Of a stretch of 64,000 bases of DNA, positions 25,645 through 37,347 are shown one piece after another. Source of the stretch: Apoda limacodes (taxonomy: Eukaryota > Arthropoda > Insecta > Lepidoptera > Limacodidae); assembly GCA_946406115.1 (NCBI GenBank), contig OX291547.1, positions 8,313,001 to 8,377,000 on the forward strand, written 5' to 3'. Below the pieces are notes generated by a model, which was not told the DNA's origin, did not search any database, and saw nothing but the letters and a program-made list of their open reading frames with translations. The stretch's first letter is position 1; each line of letters starts with the position of its first letter. Position numbers and translations under genes: made by a program.

Positions 25645-25814
25645 TAAGGCCCCTCTTACAGTCCACTAGCGCCGCCATTAGATATCCTCAATTTTCTCTT
25701 CGTAGAAAACGAAATCCAAATGTCGTAAATGTAAAATTAGTCATAAGCTATTTTTAGAAGAAAAAATTGAGGATATCTAATGGCGGCGATAGTGGACCGT
25801 AAGAGGGACCTTAT
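25645..25814. mobile_element. Fold-back MITE
   Basis: Two arms of about 55 bp, inverted and almost identical: 'taaggcccctcttacagtcc' + 'actagcgccgcc...' on the left and '...ggcggcgatagtggaccg' + 'taagagggacctta' on the right, with a loop of about 60 bp. No clear target duplication. Confidence 0.8.
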
Positions 25815-27139
25815 GGAATGGTGGAACCGCAGGTAAAAATATATGTATTCCAGATCAACACAATACCTAATATATACAGTTTTGGGAGTGAATAATCGTT
25901 TGTTAACTTTATAACCACAACCGGATGTTTGTACCAACGTACCTACACGTATAGTAAGTAACCTGAATTATAAAAAAAATATTTTTCTTCGCAAAATTTA
26001 GTAGTTTGTTTATATTAAACGAAATAATGAGGGTGATGTTGATGGTGATGACCTTGCCCTAAAAATAATGATTTATTTTGTTATACCTATACACAGTTTA
26101 CATACTTAATTATAGTGTTTGCAAATGGTTTTTTGACGTGAATTCGATGAACGTTTTTCGGCTGTACTGGCGGCGGGCATTCCAAGACGGATGAAACATG
26201 CAGGTACCTACTTTTAAAAGCTTCATACTTCGAAAGTGCAAAAGTTACAAAAATGATAATTTGTAATGTAATGTAATTGTATTTGTTATGTTGCAAATAT
26301 CGATCTGACGACAGCACAAAATTCAACACAATTTTTGAGCAATACAAGAAAAAAAGGCCGGTCTCGGCTCTAAAACAAAAAGTTAATTGATATAGGTACT
26401 CAGACATTAGTATTAGTTATTTTTACATGGTTACAATGTTAGTTTTTGCAGAAGTAAGTACTAGTTAGGAATTTATTTACTTTTCTTAAATGTATTTCTA
26501 TTTATTTAGATGTAACTTTATTAATAATTTTTATTTTTTACTAAATTTTCTGGTAACACTTTCGATATAGAAAGTTAGTTAGTTAACTGGAGTTATGTTT
26601 TCCGCACTTAGCCTTATTATAGGGCCATTGTACGTAGGTAACCGATTCGTGTCATTGGTTACTCATACCATCCCAGCTCCGTCCAGAAATCTATTTATTT
26701 ATTTATTTTACTTAGAAACAAACAGTCGTAAAATAACAAGAGTTACATATGTTTTTATAAATAAGACCTATAGTTTCCTTATTTTTTAATTTATATAAAT
26801 TTACTAACGGGCAGCAGATCAATTAAAAATTAAAAATAAATTAATAACAGATAAACAATTTAAACTAAGCAAGTGCGAGATGAACTTCTATAACAAGAGT
26901 TCTGTACTCAATAGAAAATTCAAGCCTTTTTTTTATTGTTATATTTAGAAGGTATCTTCATGAACCATTGAATATTTTTTAATTATCTCCTGTTTTCTTA
27001 AATTTATAATTAAATAAGGTTCATATTTTCCGATTATTCATCTCACACATTTGAAGATAGCGATCAGTTATTCTCAGTTTGGTCTACATTTTCAGAACCC
27101 TGAAGTTTAAGTATACCTTTTATAAAGGTGTTAAGTTAA
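25815..27139. other. Non-coding stretch
   Basis: AT-rich. The 106-codon frame at 26087-26407 has no recognised domain and I do not support it as a gene. Confidence 0.45.
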
Positions 27140-27480
27140 TGTGTAACTAAGATATTTATTAAATTATTAATAATTAAATCTAGGAGGCATATGATGTTAT
27201 TCGGCGCCTCTAACATGGCTTGTGGATTCTTGAAGAGTTTTCTCCGTTGACGACCACGTGTGAGTGTCTCCTCGGCTTCCATGCAGCCCCAGCATAGAGG
27301 ACTGTCGGTAACGCCGATATTAAAAAAGTGTTTGTTTAGCGGGCAGTGACCTGTTATTATGCCAACTATGTAGCGTAGGTTTTTCCTACTAAGTTGTAAC
27401 AGCTTTTGCGATAAATTCGCATCGAAGGATGTGACATTCTTGGTTTGTCTGCAATCTGTTTGTTCTGTCCACTGTTTGTT
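27140..27480 (-). pseudogene. LINE RNase H/C-terminal fragment
   Basis: Minus-strand reading gives 'NKHFFNIGVTDSPLCWGCME' then 'AEET', which resembles the cysteine-bearing end of R1/I-type LINE proteins ('rH..iGl.dsplCr.C..eeEt'). Short and without the rest of the element. Confidence 0.65.
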
Positions 27481-28371
27481 ATGTATTGTTCGGGTGCCAT
27501 TATTTTATTGCCCGATCCTCTCTTTGCCAACTGATCTTTCGATATAGGGATACAATCAGCAAAGCTAGTGCCATTCTGAGAATTTTTAGAGTTCTGTACC
27601 CAAAAGGTTCCATGCCAACAATTACTACTAAAGTTACTATAAGTATAGTCTACCTAGGCGGTCTGTCTAGGGGGGGGGGTTGTAGTACTTTAAGTCATTT
27701 TTGAACATGTGTATCTATGAAAATATAATACGTTAAGTAATACAATTTATTTCAAATTATAATTGAACCCTTGTTTAATAAAACCCCAAGACAAAAACAT
27801 GATTTGTTGAAATTTGTTTGGTACATTTTTTGTTCAAAGATAACACGATATTGATTTTTAAAACGTCAAATGCTAAGGTATTTGATCACTAAATGATTTT
27901 TAAGTTTTATTAACAGATTAGACCCGATATTTTTAAGCACCTGACAATGTTACTTCTTTCATATTCATACATAATTTTTCGAGTAAAAAAAAAAACTGCT
28001 AAATTCTGTCAGCAACAACTCGCGGACAACATTCTCGGGTCAGCAGTGTTCGCCGAAACGTCATAAGGTGAGGCAGTGTCGCTAAGTTCACTTTTCCGCT
28101 CAGTGCGTTGCACTGATTTCACATTTCTTACGTAAGGATTTTTTTGTAAATATATATATATAGACTTTGAAAAATATTTATGAACTTCTAATTCATCAGA
28201 TTAAATTATGTTCATGTTAATTAGAATATTGGTAAAAAAATATATTTGACAGAATATTGTAATATTAGAGTTTTGCTATTGCTTAGTTGTATACTGTGAC
28301 GCGAACTGACAGCTCAAAAGGTCATGAAATCACGCCAACACGTCGAGTGCGCGGCTCTTGCGCATAGTGTC

Positions 28372-28374
28372 TAA
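28372..28374. repeat. 3-bp target duplication (left), TAA
   Basis: Same triplet directly after the element at 28756-28758. Confidence 0.7.
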
Positions 28375-28755
28375 GGGCGTGTTCGTTTTGGGATGCAGAA
28401 TCATCATTTTCGTTCACTTCGTCATCTGTCATCCGTTTGTTTTGCATTGGTGTCAAAAATAACAAAATTGTAATATCATCTGTAACAAACTGTCACGCAT
28501 TTTTTTACGATATTTTTGTTATTTTTGTCAAACTGCCTATACATATTCATTTTTTATAGTAGTGTATGTGTGTTGTATCGTAGCACACTACGATTATGGA
28601 CGTCACCCGTTGGTTTTGCTAGTTTTGCAACCAAAATTTTTGTTAGTAACGTTTCAAAGCTACACGATCGATAGGTGTCGGTGGCAAAACTGGCGTTATC
28701 AAAAGTGTGAAAAGTATCAATCGTGGAAACTCCTAATCCCAAAACAAATGCTCCC
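28375..28755. mobile_element. PIF/Harbinger-type MITE
   Basis: 381 bp. Left end 'gggcgtgttcgttttgggat', right end 'atcccaaaacaaatgctccc', which are inverted repeats of 20 bp with a few mismatches. The GGG start and the TAA duplication fit the Harbinger superfamily. A related copy lacking a clear left end is at 56160-56463. The two overlapping frames on opposite strands (28554-28822) fall inside it. Confidence 0.8.
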
Positions 28756-28899
28756 TAAATACGATATTATTCGGAGGCAGGCAGCGATAAATACCGATAA
28801 CGCTCGGATAACCTGGCCTTAACAATAATTAAAAAAACAAAACGTGAAAATTTAGGATAGACAAAAAAACCATAATTTTACATTATAAACTTAATTCAA

Positions 28900-29108
28900 A
28901 CTTTTAGTGATTGTAAACCCTAAAGTAAAATAGACAACTTCGTAAAATCTCGGTGTACAAAAATACCGTACGCCTACAATACAAAAACAAATGATTGCTA
29001 ACTATTATTTATTAGGCACTGAATCAATTTTGTTGCATAAAACTTAGTATTATGTGGCGGTACGGATCCCTTAGTGCACCAGTTCGACTCGCACTTAACC
29101 GGCTTTTC
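28900..29108 (-). repeat. Interspersed repeat, family R fragment
   Basis: The start at 29108 reads (minus) 'agccggttaagtgcgagtcg' + 'aactggtgcac'. Confidence 0.6.
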
Positions 29109-29795
29109 TTCAATTCCTACTAGTTATTTACAAAGTTCATGTTTTTTTACCGACTTCCAAAAAAAGGGAGGTTATATATTGGACTGTAAATTTTTTTTAT
29201 GTATGTTCACCGTTTACTCTGTCAATTATGGACCGATTTCAAAAATTCTTTTTTATTCGTAAAAGTATGCTCCTGAGGTTGTTCCATATTTATGTAGTGG
29301 ATATAAAACTTAAACATTTAAAAAAAAATGATGTTAATTTGGAACTGGTGAAAGACGCCTTTTATGTTGATGATTGCATACAATTTTATTACAAGTATAA
29401 ATGTTTTTTGTGTACGAAAAAAAAGGAGTTTTAGAAAAAATGCCTACAAGTGGGACAACGCTTTTTTATTTTATTTTTATTTAAATAAAAGTTTTGTATT
29501 AGTATTTCCATTCATATAGTTTAAAATAATTCTCCAGACGATAATGTAGAATAAATTATTAGATGACCCCTTATTATGCTATAATAACTAACTGTCTCCG
29601 AAATATTTATTACAAAATACGACTTAATTAAAATACTAAATAAAAAAATGAAATGACCAACCTACAGTTCGTAAGGTACGTCAGTACATAGTATGTACTA
29701 CATACCTCCCTAAAATAACTTCCAGGTCTATTAGCTAGGGTAATTTTAGGGTTCCGTACAAAAATATTTACCTGTTTCCCTGTGCACCTTGCATT
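29109..29795. other. Non-coding stretch
   Basis: No gene supported. Includes a further 'cgacttccaaaaaaagggag' repeat word near 29151. Confidence 0.45.
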
Positions 29796-29945
29796 ATATT
29801 TTGGTGACCACTAAGTTTTACTGAATTTGTTTTTTCGCATTGCAGATATTTTGGTGACCACTAAGTTTTACTGAATTTGTTTTTTCGCATTGCAGATATT
29901 TTGGTGACCACTAAGTTTTACTGAATTTGTTTTTTCGCATTGCAG
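29796..29945 (+). repeat. 50-bp tandem repeat, three copies
   Basis: Unit starts 'atattttggtgaccactaag' and ends 'tttttcgcattgcag'. Three copies at exact 50-bp spacing (the word 'ttggtgacca' at 29801, 29851 and 29901) with no visible difference. Confidence 0.95.
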
Positions 29946-30244
29946 ATATATATAGATTTTCTCAAAAGCTCTTTTATGTAACCTATTCAGCTTCGTCATG
30001 TCCATCCGTCCGTTTGTATGTCAGAGTCATTCAGGACGCGGAAATTTGATTCACTTATCAGTTTTGCAATATTATGCCGTTTTTAGGGTTCCGTATTGAA
30101 ATGGCAAAAACGGAACCCTTCTAGTTTTGTCATATTCATTCGTACATCCGTAAGTCACAGCTTAAATATTTTCGTCATCCTAAGATTGATTCTGATGAAA
30201 TTGTACAGAAAGGTGTCTTATTTAAATCGCCATATAGTTTTGTG

Positions 30245-31005
30245 AAAAAAAAAAAACCGGTCAAGTGTGTGTCGGACTCGCGCACCGAGTATTAAAAAGG
30301 TAAACTGTTTTGAGCGAAAAACTTAACTTTGCCCATAAGTGCATAACTGTTGTCCCAATTAATCGACATAGGTTAGTTTACCAACTGCAAATAAATTTAT
30401 AATTGCAAAAGATATTTTTTTTTGTGATTTAGGTAACAACAAATTTACGGTTTTCAGATCTTTTCCTTTATGTGTGCTACATGGCATTGCTTTTTGCCAA
30501 ATTTCATGATTCTGGGTCAACGGAAAATACCCCATAGGTTTTTATTTATTTGTGTCACAGTATGCGACAAACATACCCGTATTTTGGGCTTTATTTTTTA
30601 TTGCATTGACTTAGAAGCTTGATTTTTTACAACCTTAAGTGACCGTAAACTTTAGTAGGTATATTTAGAATTAATTTGAACTGGATACCTTCACACGTTC
30701 TTGAGTAAAAGGGTCTTGTCAGACCGACAATTTTTTCTTAAATGTGTTATAATTACAAATTAACAAATTTCGGATTTGTGATGTAAGACCTTGCTTCGTG
30801 CAAAATTTCATGATTCTAGGATAACGGCAAGTACCCCATAGGTTTTGATTTATTCGTGAATGGCAAAATATGCGACAAAAATGGCCATGTTTTGGCTGTA
30901 TTACAGCTTCAAGGGACCGTAGACTTTAGTATTTGATATTAATTTAAACTTGATACCTTCACGCGTTCCTGAGATAAAGGGTCTTGCCAAACTGAGTATT
31001 TTTTA
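30245..31005 (+). repeat. Interspersed repeat, family R, with internal duplication
   Basis: Starts 'accggtcaagtgtgtgtcgg' + 'actcgcgcaccgag'. A block ('aaatttcatgattct ... taccccataggttt ... tatgcgacaaa') appears twice, at about 30480-30730 and 30780-31000, so part of the element was duplicated in tandem. Confidence 0.7.
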
Positions 31006-31609
31006 TGAGCACCCATTGGGCCCACATGATCGTTGGGAAAAAATCACTTAGAGTTCATGTTCTCAATTTTTTTTCTCTCGAGTACATTTATCAGCTGCCA
31101 AAGCTGAAAATTTTTGGCCTTATTCCTTTAACTTTTGAACCATGAGTTTCTAAAATTTGAAAAAAAAACCACAGTAGTAAAAAATAATGAATAGTTTCCA
31201 ACCAAGGGCGGATCCAGAACAAAAGCTTAGGGGCGATCATAAGATCTGAAGGTAATTTTTGAACTTTGAATCTGCAAACGTAAGTTACCCAATCGACCCA
31301 TCTCGTGCAGTTAATGAATAATTAAATATACAAACCCAAGTAACCTCAAGTATTTTTTTATATGTAATAAAAGTTATATATTTAGAAAAATATACAATTC
31401 ATCTCTTTCTCTCCTTAGTCGCCCCGATCGCCCCCCGTATGGCATGGCACCCCCGAAAAGGGGCCATTTTGGGTTTGGATTTCTGAACGCAACGTCGGAA
31501 TTATTTTAAAGCAATCAGAATGCTCCCATTGTGGACTTAATTAACATTAAAAAATAACACGAGTTAACACGACTTACTGATATAATATCTAATACCTTTA
31601 AATAAGCAA
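31006..31609. other. Non-coding stretch
   Basis: No gene. 'gggcggatccagaacaaaag' at about 31207 and 'tcgccccgatcgccccccgt' at 31420 look like pieces of a decayed MITE; its ends cannot be fixed. Confidence 0.45.
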
Positions 31610-31950
31610 TTCTTGTATATATATATAGATATATAACCTGAATCTTGGAAACAGCTCGAACGATTTTCAAGAAACATATAGTATGCAGGTGGTTTCGAGG
31701 GCGATGAAACGATCTAGCTAGGTTTAATTTTTAGAAAACGTCGTTTTATCCGTATTTTCAGGCAATAAATCAATTGTCGATCAAATACATCTATTGGCGA
31801 GTAGTAATACTATTATTTTTACCGACATAGCAACATTAAAGCTACTCGACAATAGATGGGGTTGTTAAGCAATACTAAAGCTACTTGACAATAGATGACG
31901 TTATCAAAAAAAACGAGCAAAGCTTGGTCTCCAGGCTATAATATAAATAT
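31610..31950 (+). repeat. Interspersed repeat with a two-copy internal motif
   Basis: Starts 'ttcttgtatatatatataga', contains 'ggtggtttcgagggcgatga' and 'cgatctagctagg', and ends 'cgagcaaagcttggtctcca'. The word 'taaagctact(c/t)gacaat' + 'agatg' occurs twice about 44 bp apart. Similar sequences are widespread in Lepidoptera. Confidence 0.55.
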
Positions 31951-32839
31951 TATAATAGTCGATGATTATAGCCGACCAAAAGTTTTGTATATGATTCAAA
32001 ACAATGATGTTGCTACGTCTAACCGTCTACTTAGTATGACCTGACATGCTCTTGGTAGGTTTTTCATAATTTTTTTGCAACGTTGCCTTTATTGACAACT
32101 GTCATAATTTCATGAAATTGATTTCAGTACCTTTAGCTCTGCGTTTAGCCAAGTAGAACTTCTATTTTTATCATAACAGAATATATGATAGAGGTTGCCA
32201 GGTACTAAGGTAGGCAAGTTCTATGTTTATCCAATACGATAGCAAAGTGATACAATTTAGGATGGTTTCAACTGCCTTATATCGGAATTTGGCAATACCA
32301 AATACACATTAAAATTCAATACCTACTTAAGTAACGATGACATCAACACCTTAAGCGTTAGATACGCATTTCACACAATACAAGGATAGAATACCAAATA
32401 CAAGCAGTTCATAATAAACAGGCAATAAAAATGAAACAGTTGATGTATGAAGCAACGTCAGGCACGATGGCAAGCTAGGACAATGGCGCTGGCTGACAAA
32501 AGACGATAGTTGGCAAGCATAGCAATCACTAAAGAGTCACAAACATACTGTCTATTTATCAGTCACTATTGTAAATGGACAAAGCCCGCACGCAGCCTTG
32601 TGGTGTTAGAAGCATAATATACACTACTCTCCTGTACGTAATGATCCAGCCACTGGATTCTCCCTACTGGAGATTAAAACCGTGATGTTACACATTAATA
32701 CACACATAGGCTCGCGGTTATGTCCATATGTTTCATGTATTTCACTTCTTGTTAACCGACTACGTTGGGTTATGATTATAAATGTCTTAAGAACCTACAA
32801 GTAATATTAGTAGGAAGGTACTGCAATATATATAAATAC
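31951..32839. other. Non-coding stretch
   Basis: No gene or clear repeat recognised. Confidence 0.5.
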
Positions 32840-33410
32840 TAGCTTCTGCCCGCGGTTCCACCTGCCCTAAATTCGGTTATCAGTATAATATTTCAACGGC
32901 AACTCCTCAATTTATGGAAAATAAAACCAGCCAAGTGAGAGTCTGGTTCGCGTATCGAGGGTTTCTTACAAACTTTTTATATGTAGATAGCTCTTCCATC
33001 ATGAGATCAAGTCTCATAGGTCAATGGGAAGAACTTATAGGTTTTGATTTATTTGTGTCACAATATGCGATAAAAATTTGGGCATATTTCTTTTCCCCAT
33101 TGACTTAGAAACTTGATTTTTTTGCAACATTAAGTGCCCGTAGACTTTACTATTTTATATTAATTTCAACTTGACATCTCCACGTATTCTTGAGTAAAAG
33201 GGTCTTTACAGACAGACAGAAAGGCAGACAGACGGACAACAAAATTATCCTATAAGGGTTCCTTTTTCCTTTTGAGGTACGGAACCCTAAAAACCGACAC
33301 ACATGACGGTTCCAAGTAGCCTATGTCCTTCCTCATGACTCAAACTATCTCCATGCGAAATTGAAGGGAAGAGGTAACAGACAGACGGACACACAGAGTT
33401 AGGGTCGGCT
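32840..33410. repeat. Family A copy interrupted by a family R insertion
   Basis: Family A sequence ('ctagcttctgcccgcggttc' + 'cacctgccct') runs to about 32922, then a family R copy (+, 'accagccaagtgagagtctg' to 'gaggtacggaaccctaaaaa') fills 32923-33293. Family A resumes at about 33297 with 'acatgacggttccaagtagc' + 'ctatgtcctt'. The 64-codon frame at 32914-33108 belongs to the insertion. Confidence 0.7.
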
Positions 33411-34984
33411 CATACCGAGACGCAACGCAACGTAAAGAGGCTTGAAGATGCGAGCGAGCCTCTTCACGTCGCGTATAATTTGTATCTTTTTCATCTAGTG
33501 AACAAGGTCCATAATGTGTTGCTATCTCAAAAAAAGCCGCGTCGCGTCGCGAGTTAGTTTCGCATTTATAATTAAAATGTATGGATTTTCAACTTGGCAA
33601 AAATCGCAGTATTTCCAATTATCTTTACATATTGGTAGGCACATTGACTAACTAGGTAAGAACAAATTATAATTAATCCACTGAATTAAACATGTACACA
33701 CCAATTTAATCACAACGGAAGTTCTAATTATATTTAGGTATTAGGTATGGTCTCGAGTTATTTACATAGATTTGTACAAACACGAATATTCATACTATTC
33801 GTTAGTATTACAATCTATCGTCGCCTCACACTGAAAACCTCGTGTTTGTTTTGGAGACAACTTTGCAGGAGAAAGAAATCGATTCGATTTCAGACAAGTG
33901 CGTATTGCACATGCTCATAGGGTTCCGTAGCATTATAATTATTGTTAATATCTGAAAAACTTGTACTTGAACCGTATTTTTTTAAAACAATTTTCGTTTT
34001 TTGAAAGTATACAGTAAATTAATATTAAGGCTGTGGTAGTAATGACCAACCTATTATTTTTACTTTAGTTAAAAAATTTATAGAAAACATGTTTAACTAT
34101 TCTGACTTCTTAGAAGACAACATTATTTTGTAGGTCCTGACAAAAACAACTACATTAATAATATGTCTGTATGTCTTGTTTATTTTTGACACACACCGAA
34201 GTCTTAACATAAGTGTTCATTCAACGATTTAAGTAGGGAACCCTGAAAGCTAGGATAAATAGGTAGTCTCATAGTCACGATGGTTGTAAATTTTTATTCA
34301 AGGTATTACAAGTCTTAGTCCATAAGGCATAACTAAGGTATGTTGCAAATAACTTAGTACTTGTGACACTTAGTAGTTAGTTACCTGCCAGACAGTGCAC
34401 AGTCCACACATAAAACCATGCAAATCACTGTTAAAACCGCTACTACATACTACACAAAAGCAAATACCTATACCTATTGTAAAAGCATATGCTAGATAGA
34501 CATGCAAGGCTGTCAGTCATGCCATGACGCAAACCAATGTGTAAAAGAAAAGATGGCAATGAAAACGAGTCACTCTGCTTCAGGCATTGCACCGAGGCAA
34601 CTGTGGTCGGTTACCTCTTGACTGCCAAATGCATTCCGTCTGTACCAGCCCTTACAGTGCAGCGGACGTCACTAATAAAATTTAAATGATTCCTCACGAA
34701 TTGAAATTGATGATTCTACAAACAGGGCAAAGACACGTTTTGCAAGATACCTAATAAACACTTCAATAAAGTTTTCTTTGCTCGCCTTTAATTTTAGTAA
34801 ATCTTTATGTAAGTACAGAAACTACCTAGTGATACCTCCATATATAAAACGTACAGTATTTTTCTGTCTGATTTCATTACTTGAAAACTACTCGACGGTT
34901 TATACCGTTATTTCGGAAACGTTTCAATCATAAACATGTTTTAAGGCTTTTTAGGTTTAACGGCGTATTCATTATAGGATATCT
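33411..34984. other. Non-coding stretch
   Basis: No gene. About 33420-33560 carries GC-rich words ('gccgcgtcgcgtcgcgag') and an inverted pair ('aagaggcttgaagatgcgag' / 'ctcgc...cctctt'), probably another repeat. Confidence 0.45.
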
Positions 34985-35670
34985 CGTATGCCTGTCTATC
35001 CGTCTGTCATATCCATTTTGCTTCGAATGTACTAATTAAACTACTAATTAAATAAAACTTTGGTACACATCATGTGACTCAAACACGGACGTGTATCGTA
35101 AAATTAATACATTTTGCATTTCCACTTTTGGGGATGGATTAGAAAATTTCAAAAAAAGGTTGAAAAACTGTGCCATGTGACAAAACAAATAAAAGGGCTT
35201 GTTGTGAGAATCTGAAATACATGTTTATTTAAATGAATAATTTAAAATTTATTTGTTAAAATAGATGAAAATTGGCCAATCCTACTTATCTCCAAAACTA
35301 TTGAGCCTAAAATTTTGGAAAACACACTTTGTGGCTACATTTTATGACTTTTTGCTACAATTTAGTCAATGCTCTATATAGATAACAATCAATCCTAATT
35401 ATTCGACCGACTATCATAACAACCTTTAAAAATTTGCACAAGTGTTGAAACAATGGTCACTTGCAGTTTTTTTCGGCATTAAATACAATAAATAAAAATC
35501 ACTCCGTAGGATAATGCACTAGATAAAAGCAAGTTTTAGAACATTTTTTTGTCAATCCTTTGGATGCTTAAGTGTTGCCACAAAATTTGCACAAAAACGG
35601 TGTATTTACGCGATCCAGCCTATATCATAGCCTTAATTAAGTACGGAATGCACTTGACCGGTTTTTTCAA
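34985..35670 (-). repeat. Interspersed repeat, family R relative
   Basis: On the minus strand it starts 'aaaaaaccggtcaagtgcat' + 'tccgtacttaatt'. It ends near 'gacagacggatagacaggca'. A divergent member in which the 'actcgcgca' block is absent. Confidence 0.55.
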
Positions 35671-36022
35671 TTGGTTTATATCCCGTTAGATTACAATATG
35701 ATAAATGATTTCTAGACCATATTTTTTTCTCAAAATGATTACTTTGTTGGAGAATATCAAAAAAATACCAGTGTTTGAAATAGAAATAATACCCCTATTA
35801 TGAAAATCCGGTAGTTCATCCTTTAGGTATGTAAATATACTTACTACCTGCTTAACCAGATATAAATGTGAAGGTTAGGTTAATATTATTCAATATTAAA
35901 AAAAACCTATGAAATAGAAATACCAACCTCGAGCTTACATAATACCTAAGTATAATATTTTAGTTGTTAGTTAGTTGTTTTGTAATTAGGTTTTAAATGT
36001 ATGCGTGTACCACAATGCGGGG

Positions 36023-36028
36023 GATAGT
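36023..36028. repeat. Polinton target-site duplication, left
   Basis: GATAGT; identical to 49010-49015. Six base pairs is the size made by Polinton integrases. Confidence 0.95.
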
Positions 36029-36330
36029 AGTAGAGGGGATTCGTGGTTCTGGCGCACTTCCCCCCAACCTCAACCCCTCGCCTAAAAAAAAGCTCACCAA
36101 CTTTTTTTCTGCTTTGTACGACTCGCGTTTGACCACTCTCAAAACATCGTTGGTTCTGGCGCACTACCCTCCAACTTCAACCCCTCGCCTAAAAACTTTT
36201 CTGCCCCCGCACGACTCGCGCTTGACCACTCTCAAAACCACCCCTGTGTCTGGGGTGTGGCGACTCGCGCTTGACCACTCTCAAAAACCACCCCCTGTGT
36301 CTGGGATACGTCGACTCACGCTTGACCAGA
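36029..36330 (+). repeat. Subterminal repeat units, left arm
   Basis: A terminal unit, one unit of about 93 bp ('cttgaccactctcaaaacat' ... 'ccccgcacgactcgcg') and two short units containing 'accccctgtgtctggg'. Each unit carries 'cgactcgcgcttgaccactc'. The right arm has three long units instead of one. These are candidate binding sites for replication or integration proteins. Confidence 0.85.
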
Positions 36331-36522
36331 ACTACCACGTGACATCACTGTAGGTTCTGTGTAGTTTTGTTAAGTATTTATATCATTATCGTAATGGGTC
36401 TATCGTATTTTTCCGTTCATTAGTTATTCTTATTTAATTACAATGTCGTGAGTGCGATAATGATGTTTGTGGTGACATTCCTAATACCTTTTTAATTATA
36501 TTTGTACTTGTAAGATAAATCG

Positions 36523-36534
36523 TATATATATAGG
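36523..36534 (+). promoter_or_regulatory. TATA box of left repeat gene
   Basis: 'tatatatatagg' about 95 nt before the first ATG (36629); mirrored at about 48311-48322 for the right copy. Confidence 0.6.
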
Positions 36535-36628
36535 ATAGTCGAGAGTATTCGAGTTACAATTTATCATCAAGTGATTGAATTCATCCTGTGTGATACTGAG
36601 GCTGGTTCTATTTACTTCAAAAAAAGCT

Positions 36629-37158
36629 ATGGAGGTATGTGTTTTTTTGCTTTATAATTCTTTATCTATATTTATTATATATATTACAGACCCTCAAAAC
36701 TATGTGTTTGTTTGAATGTCTATTACTTAAACCAATTTTGTTTAGGTTTTCACTTTAGGCAAATTTTTGATTCAAATTATTATACAAATATGTTTTTAAA
36801 GCATAGGCTTATTTTATTACAGAATTCAACATTTAACGTAATGGAAGAAAACACGTTCAAGCATTACTACTACGCTACATCGGATGATGAGCAATCAACT
36901 GAGAAGGCCTTAGAAACAACAAAGCTCAAACGGTCTCGTCGAAATAGTATCGACTCATTCTTTGAGGGGACCAATCAGAAGAAAAAGAAACTCAGCTCTA
37001 CAGTGGCGAGATCTTCAAAAGATGGTATCCCTGGTGTCACATACTTGTCTACTAATAATGATGATGGGGCTCATGCTACACATTTGATAAAAATTGAGGT
37101 GTATGACCTCATAAAATTGAAAAAAGTACCAGTAGAAATTGGAAACACTCAGAAGTGA
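36629..37158 (+). CDS. Terminal-repeat gene, left copy, C-terminally truncated by a frameshift
   Basis: Two exons: 36629-36634 (only ATG GAG) and 36823-37158. The 188-nt intron (36635-36822) starts GTATGT and ends 'ttattttattacag'. The first exon joins in frame, giving 113 aa. The product is acidic at first, then has a basic stretch fitting a bipartite nuclear signal ('KLKRSRR' ... 'QKKKKLSS'). Compared with the right copy a 4-nt deletion near 37134 shifts the frame, so the last 44 residues are replaced by a few others and a stop. No known domain is recognised; a regulator or DNA-binding protein is a guess. An AATAAA at 37272-37277 follows. It converges on the protease gene. Confidence 0.75.
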
Positions 37159-37341
37159 GGATCAAATATTATACGGATACAAAAGATGAAAAATATGAGC
37201 AAACGAAGGGTATCATATTTGATATCACGAAGCAAATAGCAGAAACCAATAACTGTAAAAATAAATGATATAAATAAAAAATATTTTTTTGTTTTTTAAC
37301 CACTAATTACACAAACACACACATAAGAAAAAAACATTTTT

Positions 37342-37347
37342 TTTATT
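37342..37347 (-). terminator. Poly(A) signal after the protease gene
   Basis: AATAAA on the minus strand directly after the protease stop codon. It may serve the whole leftmost transcript. Confidence 0.55.

Larger units (their letters stand above)
36029..37261 (+). repeat. Polinton terminal inverted repeat, left
   Basis: About 1,233 bp matching the reverse complement of 47579-49009, except that the right arm carries two more subterminal repeat units and the left arm has a 4-nt deletion near 37134. The match ends after 'aataactgtaaaa'. The arm holds the subterminal repeats, a TATA box and a complete two-exon gene. Confidence 0.93.

Noticed and set aside
26087..26407. 106-codon minus-strand frame
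   Set aside because: Low-complexity AT-rich region with no domain, splice or promoter support.
35997..36353. 118-codon frame, and a 101-codon relative at 48503-48808
   Set aside because: They read through the Polinton subterminal repeats. The repetitive 'PPTSTPRLKTF' type peptide is a product of the DNA repeat, and the first one crosses the element boundary.
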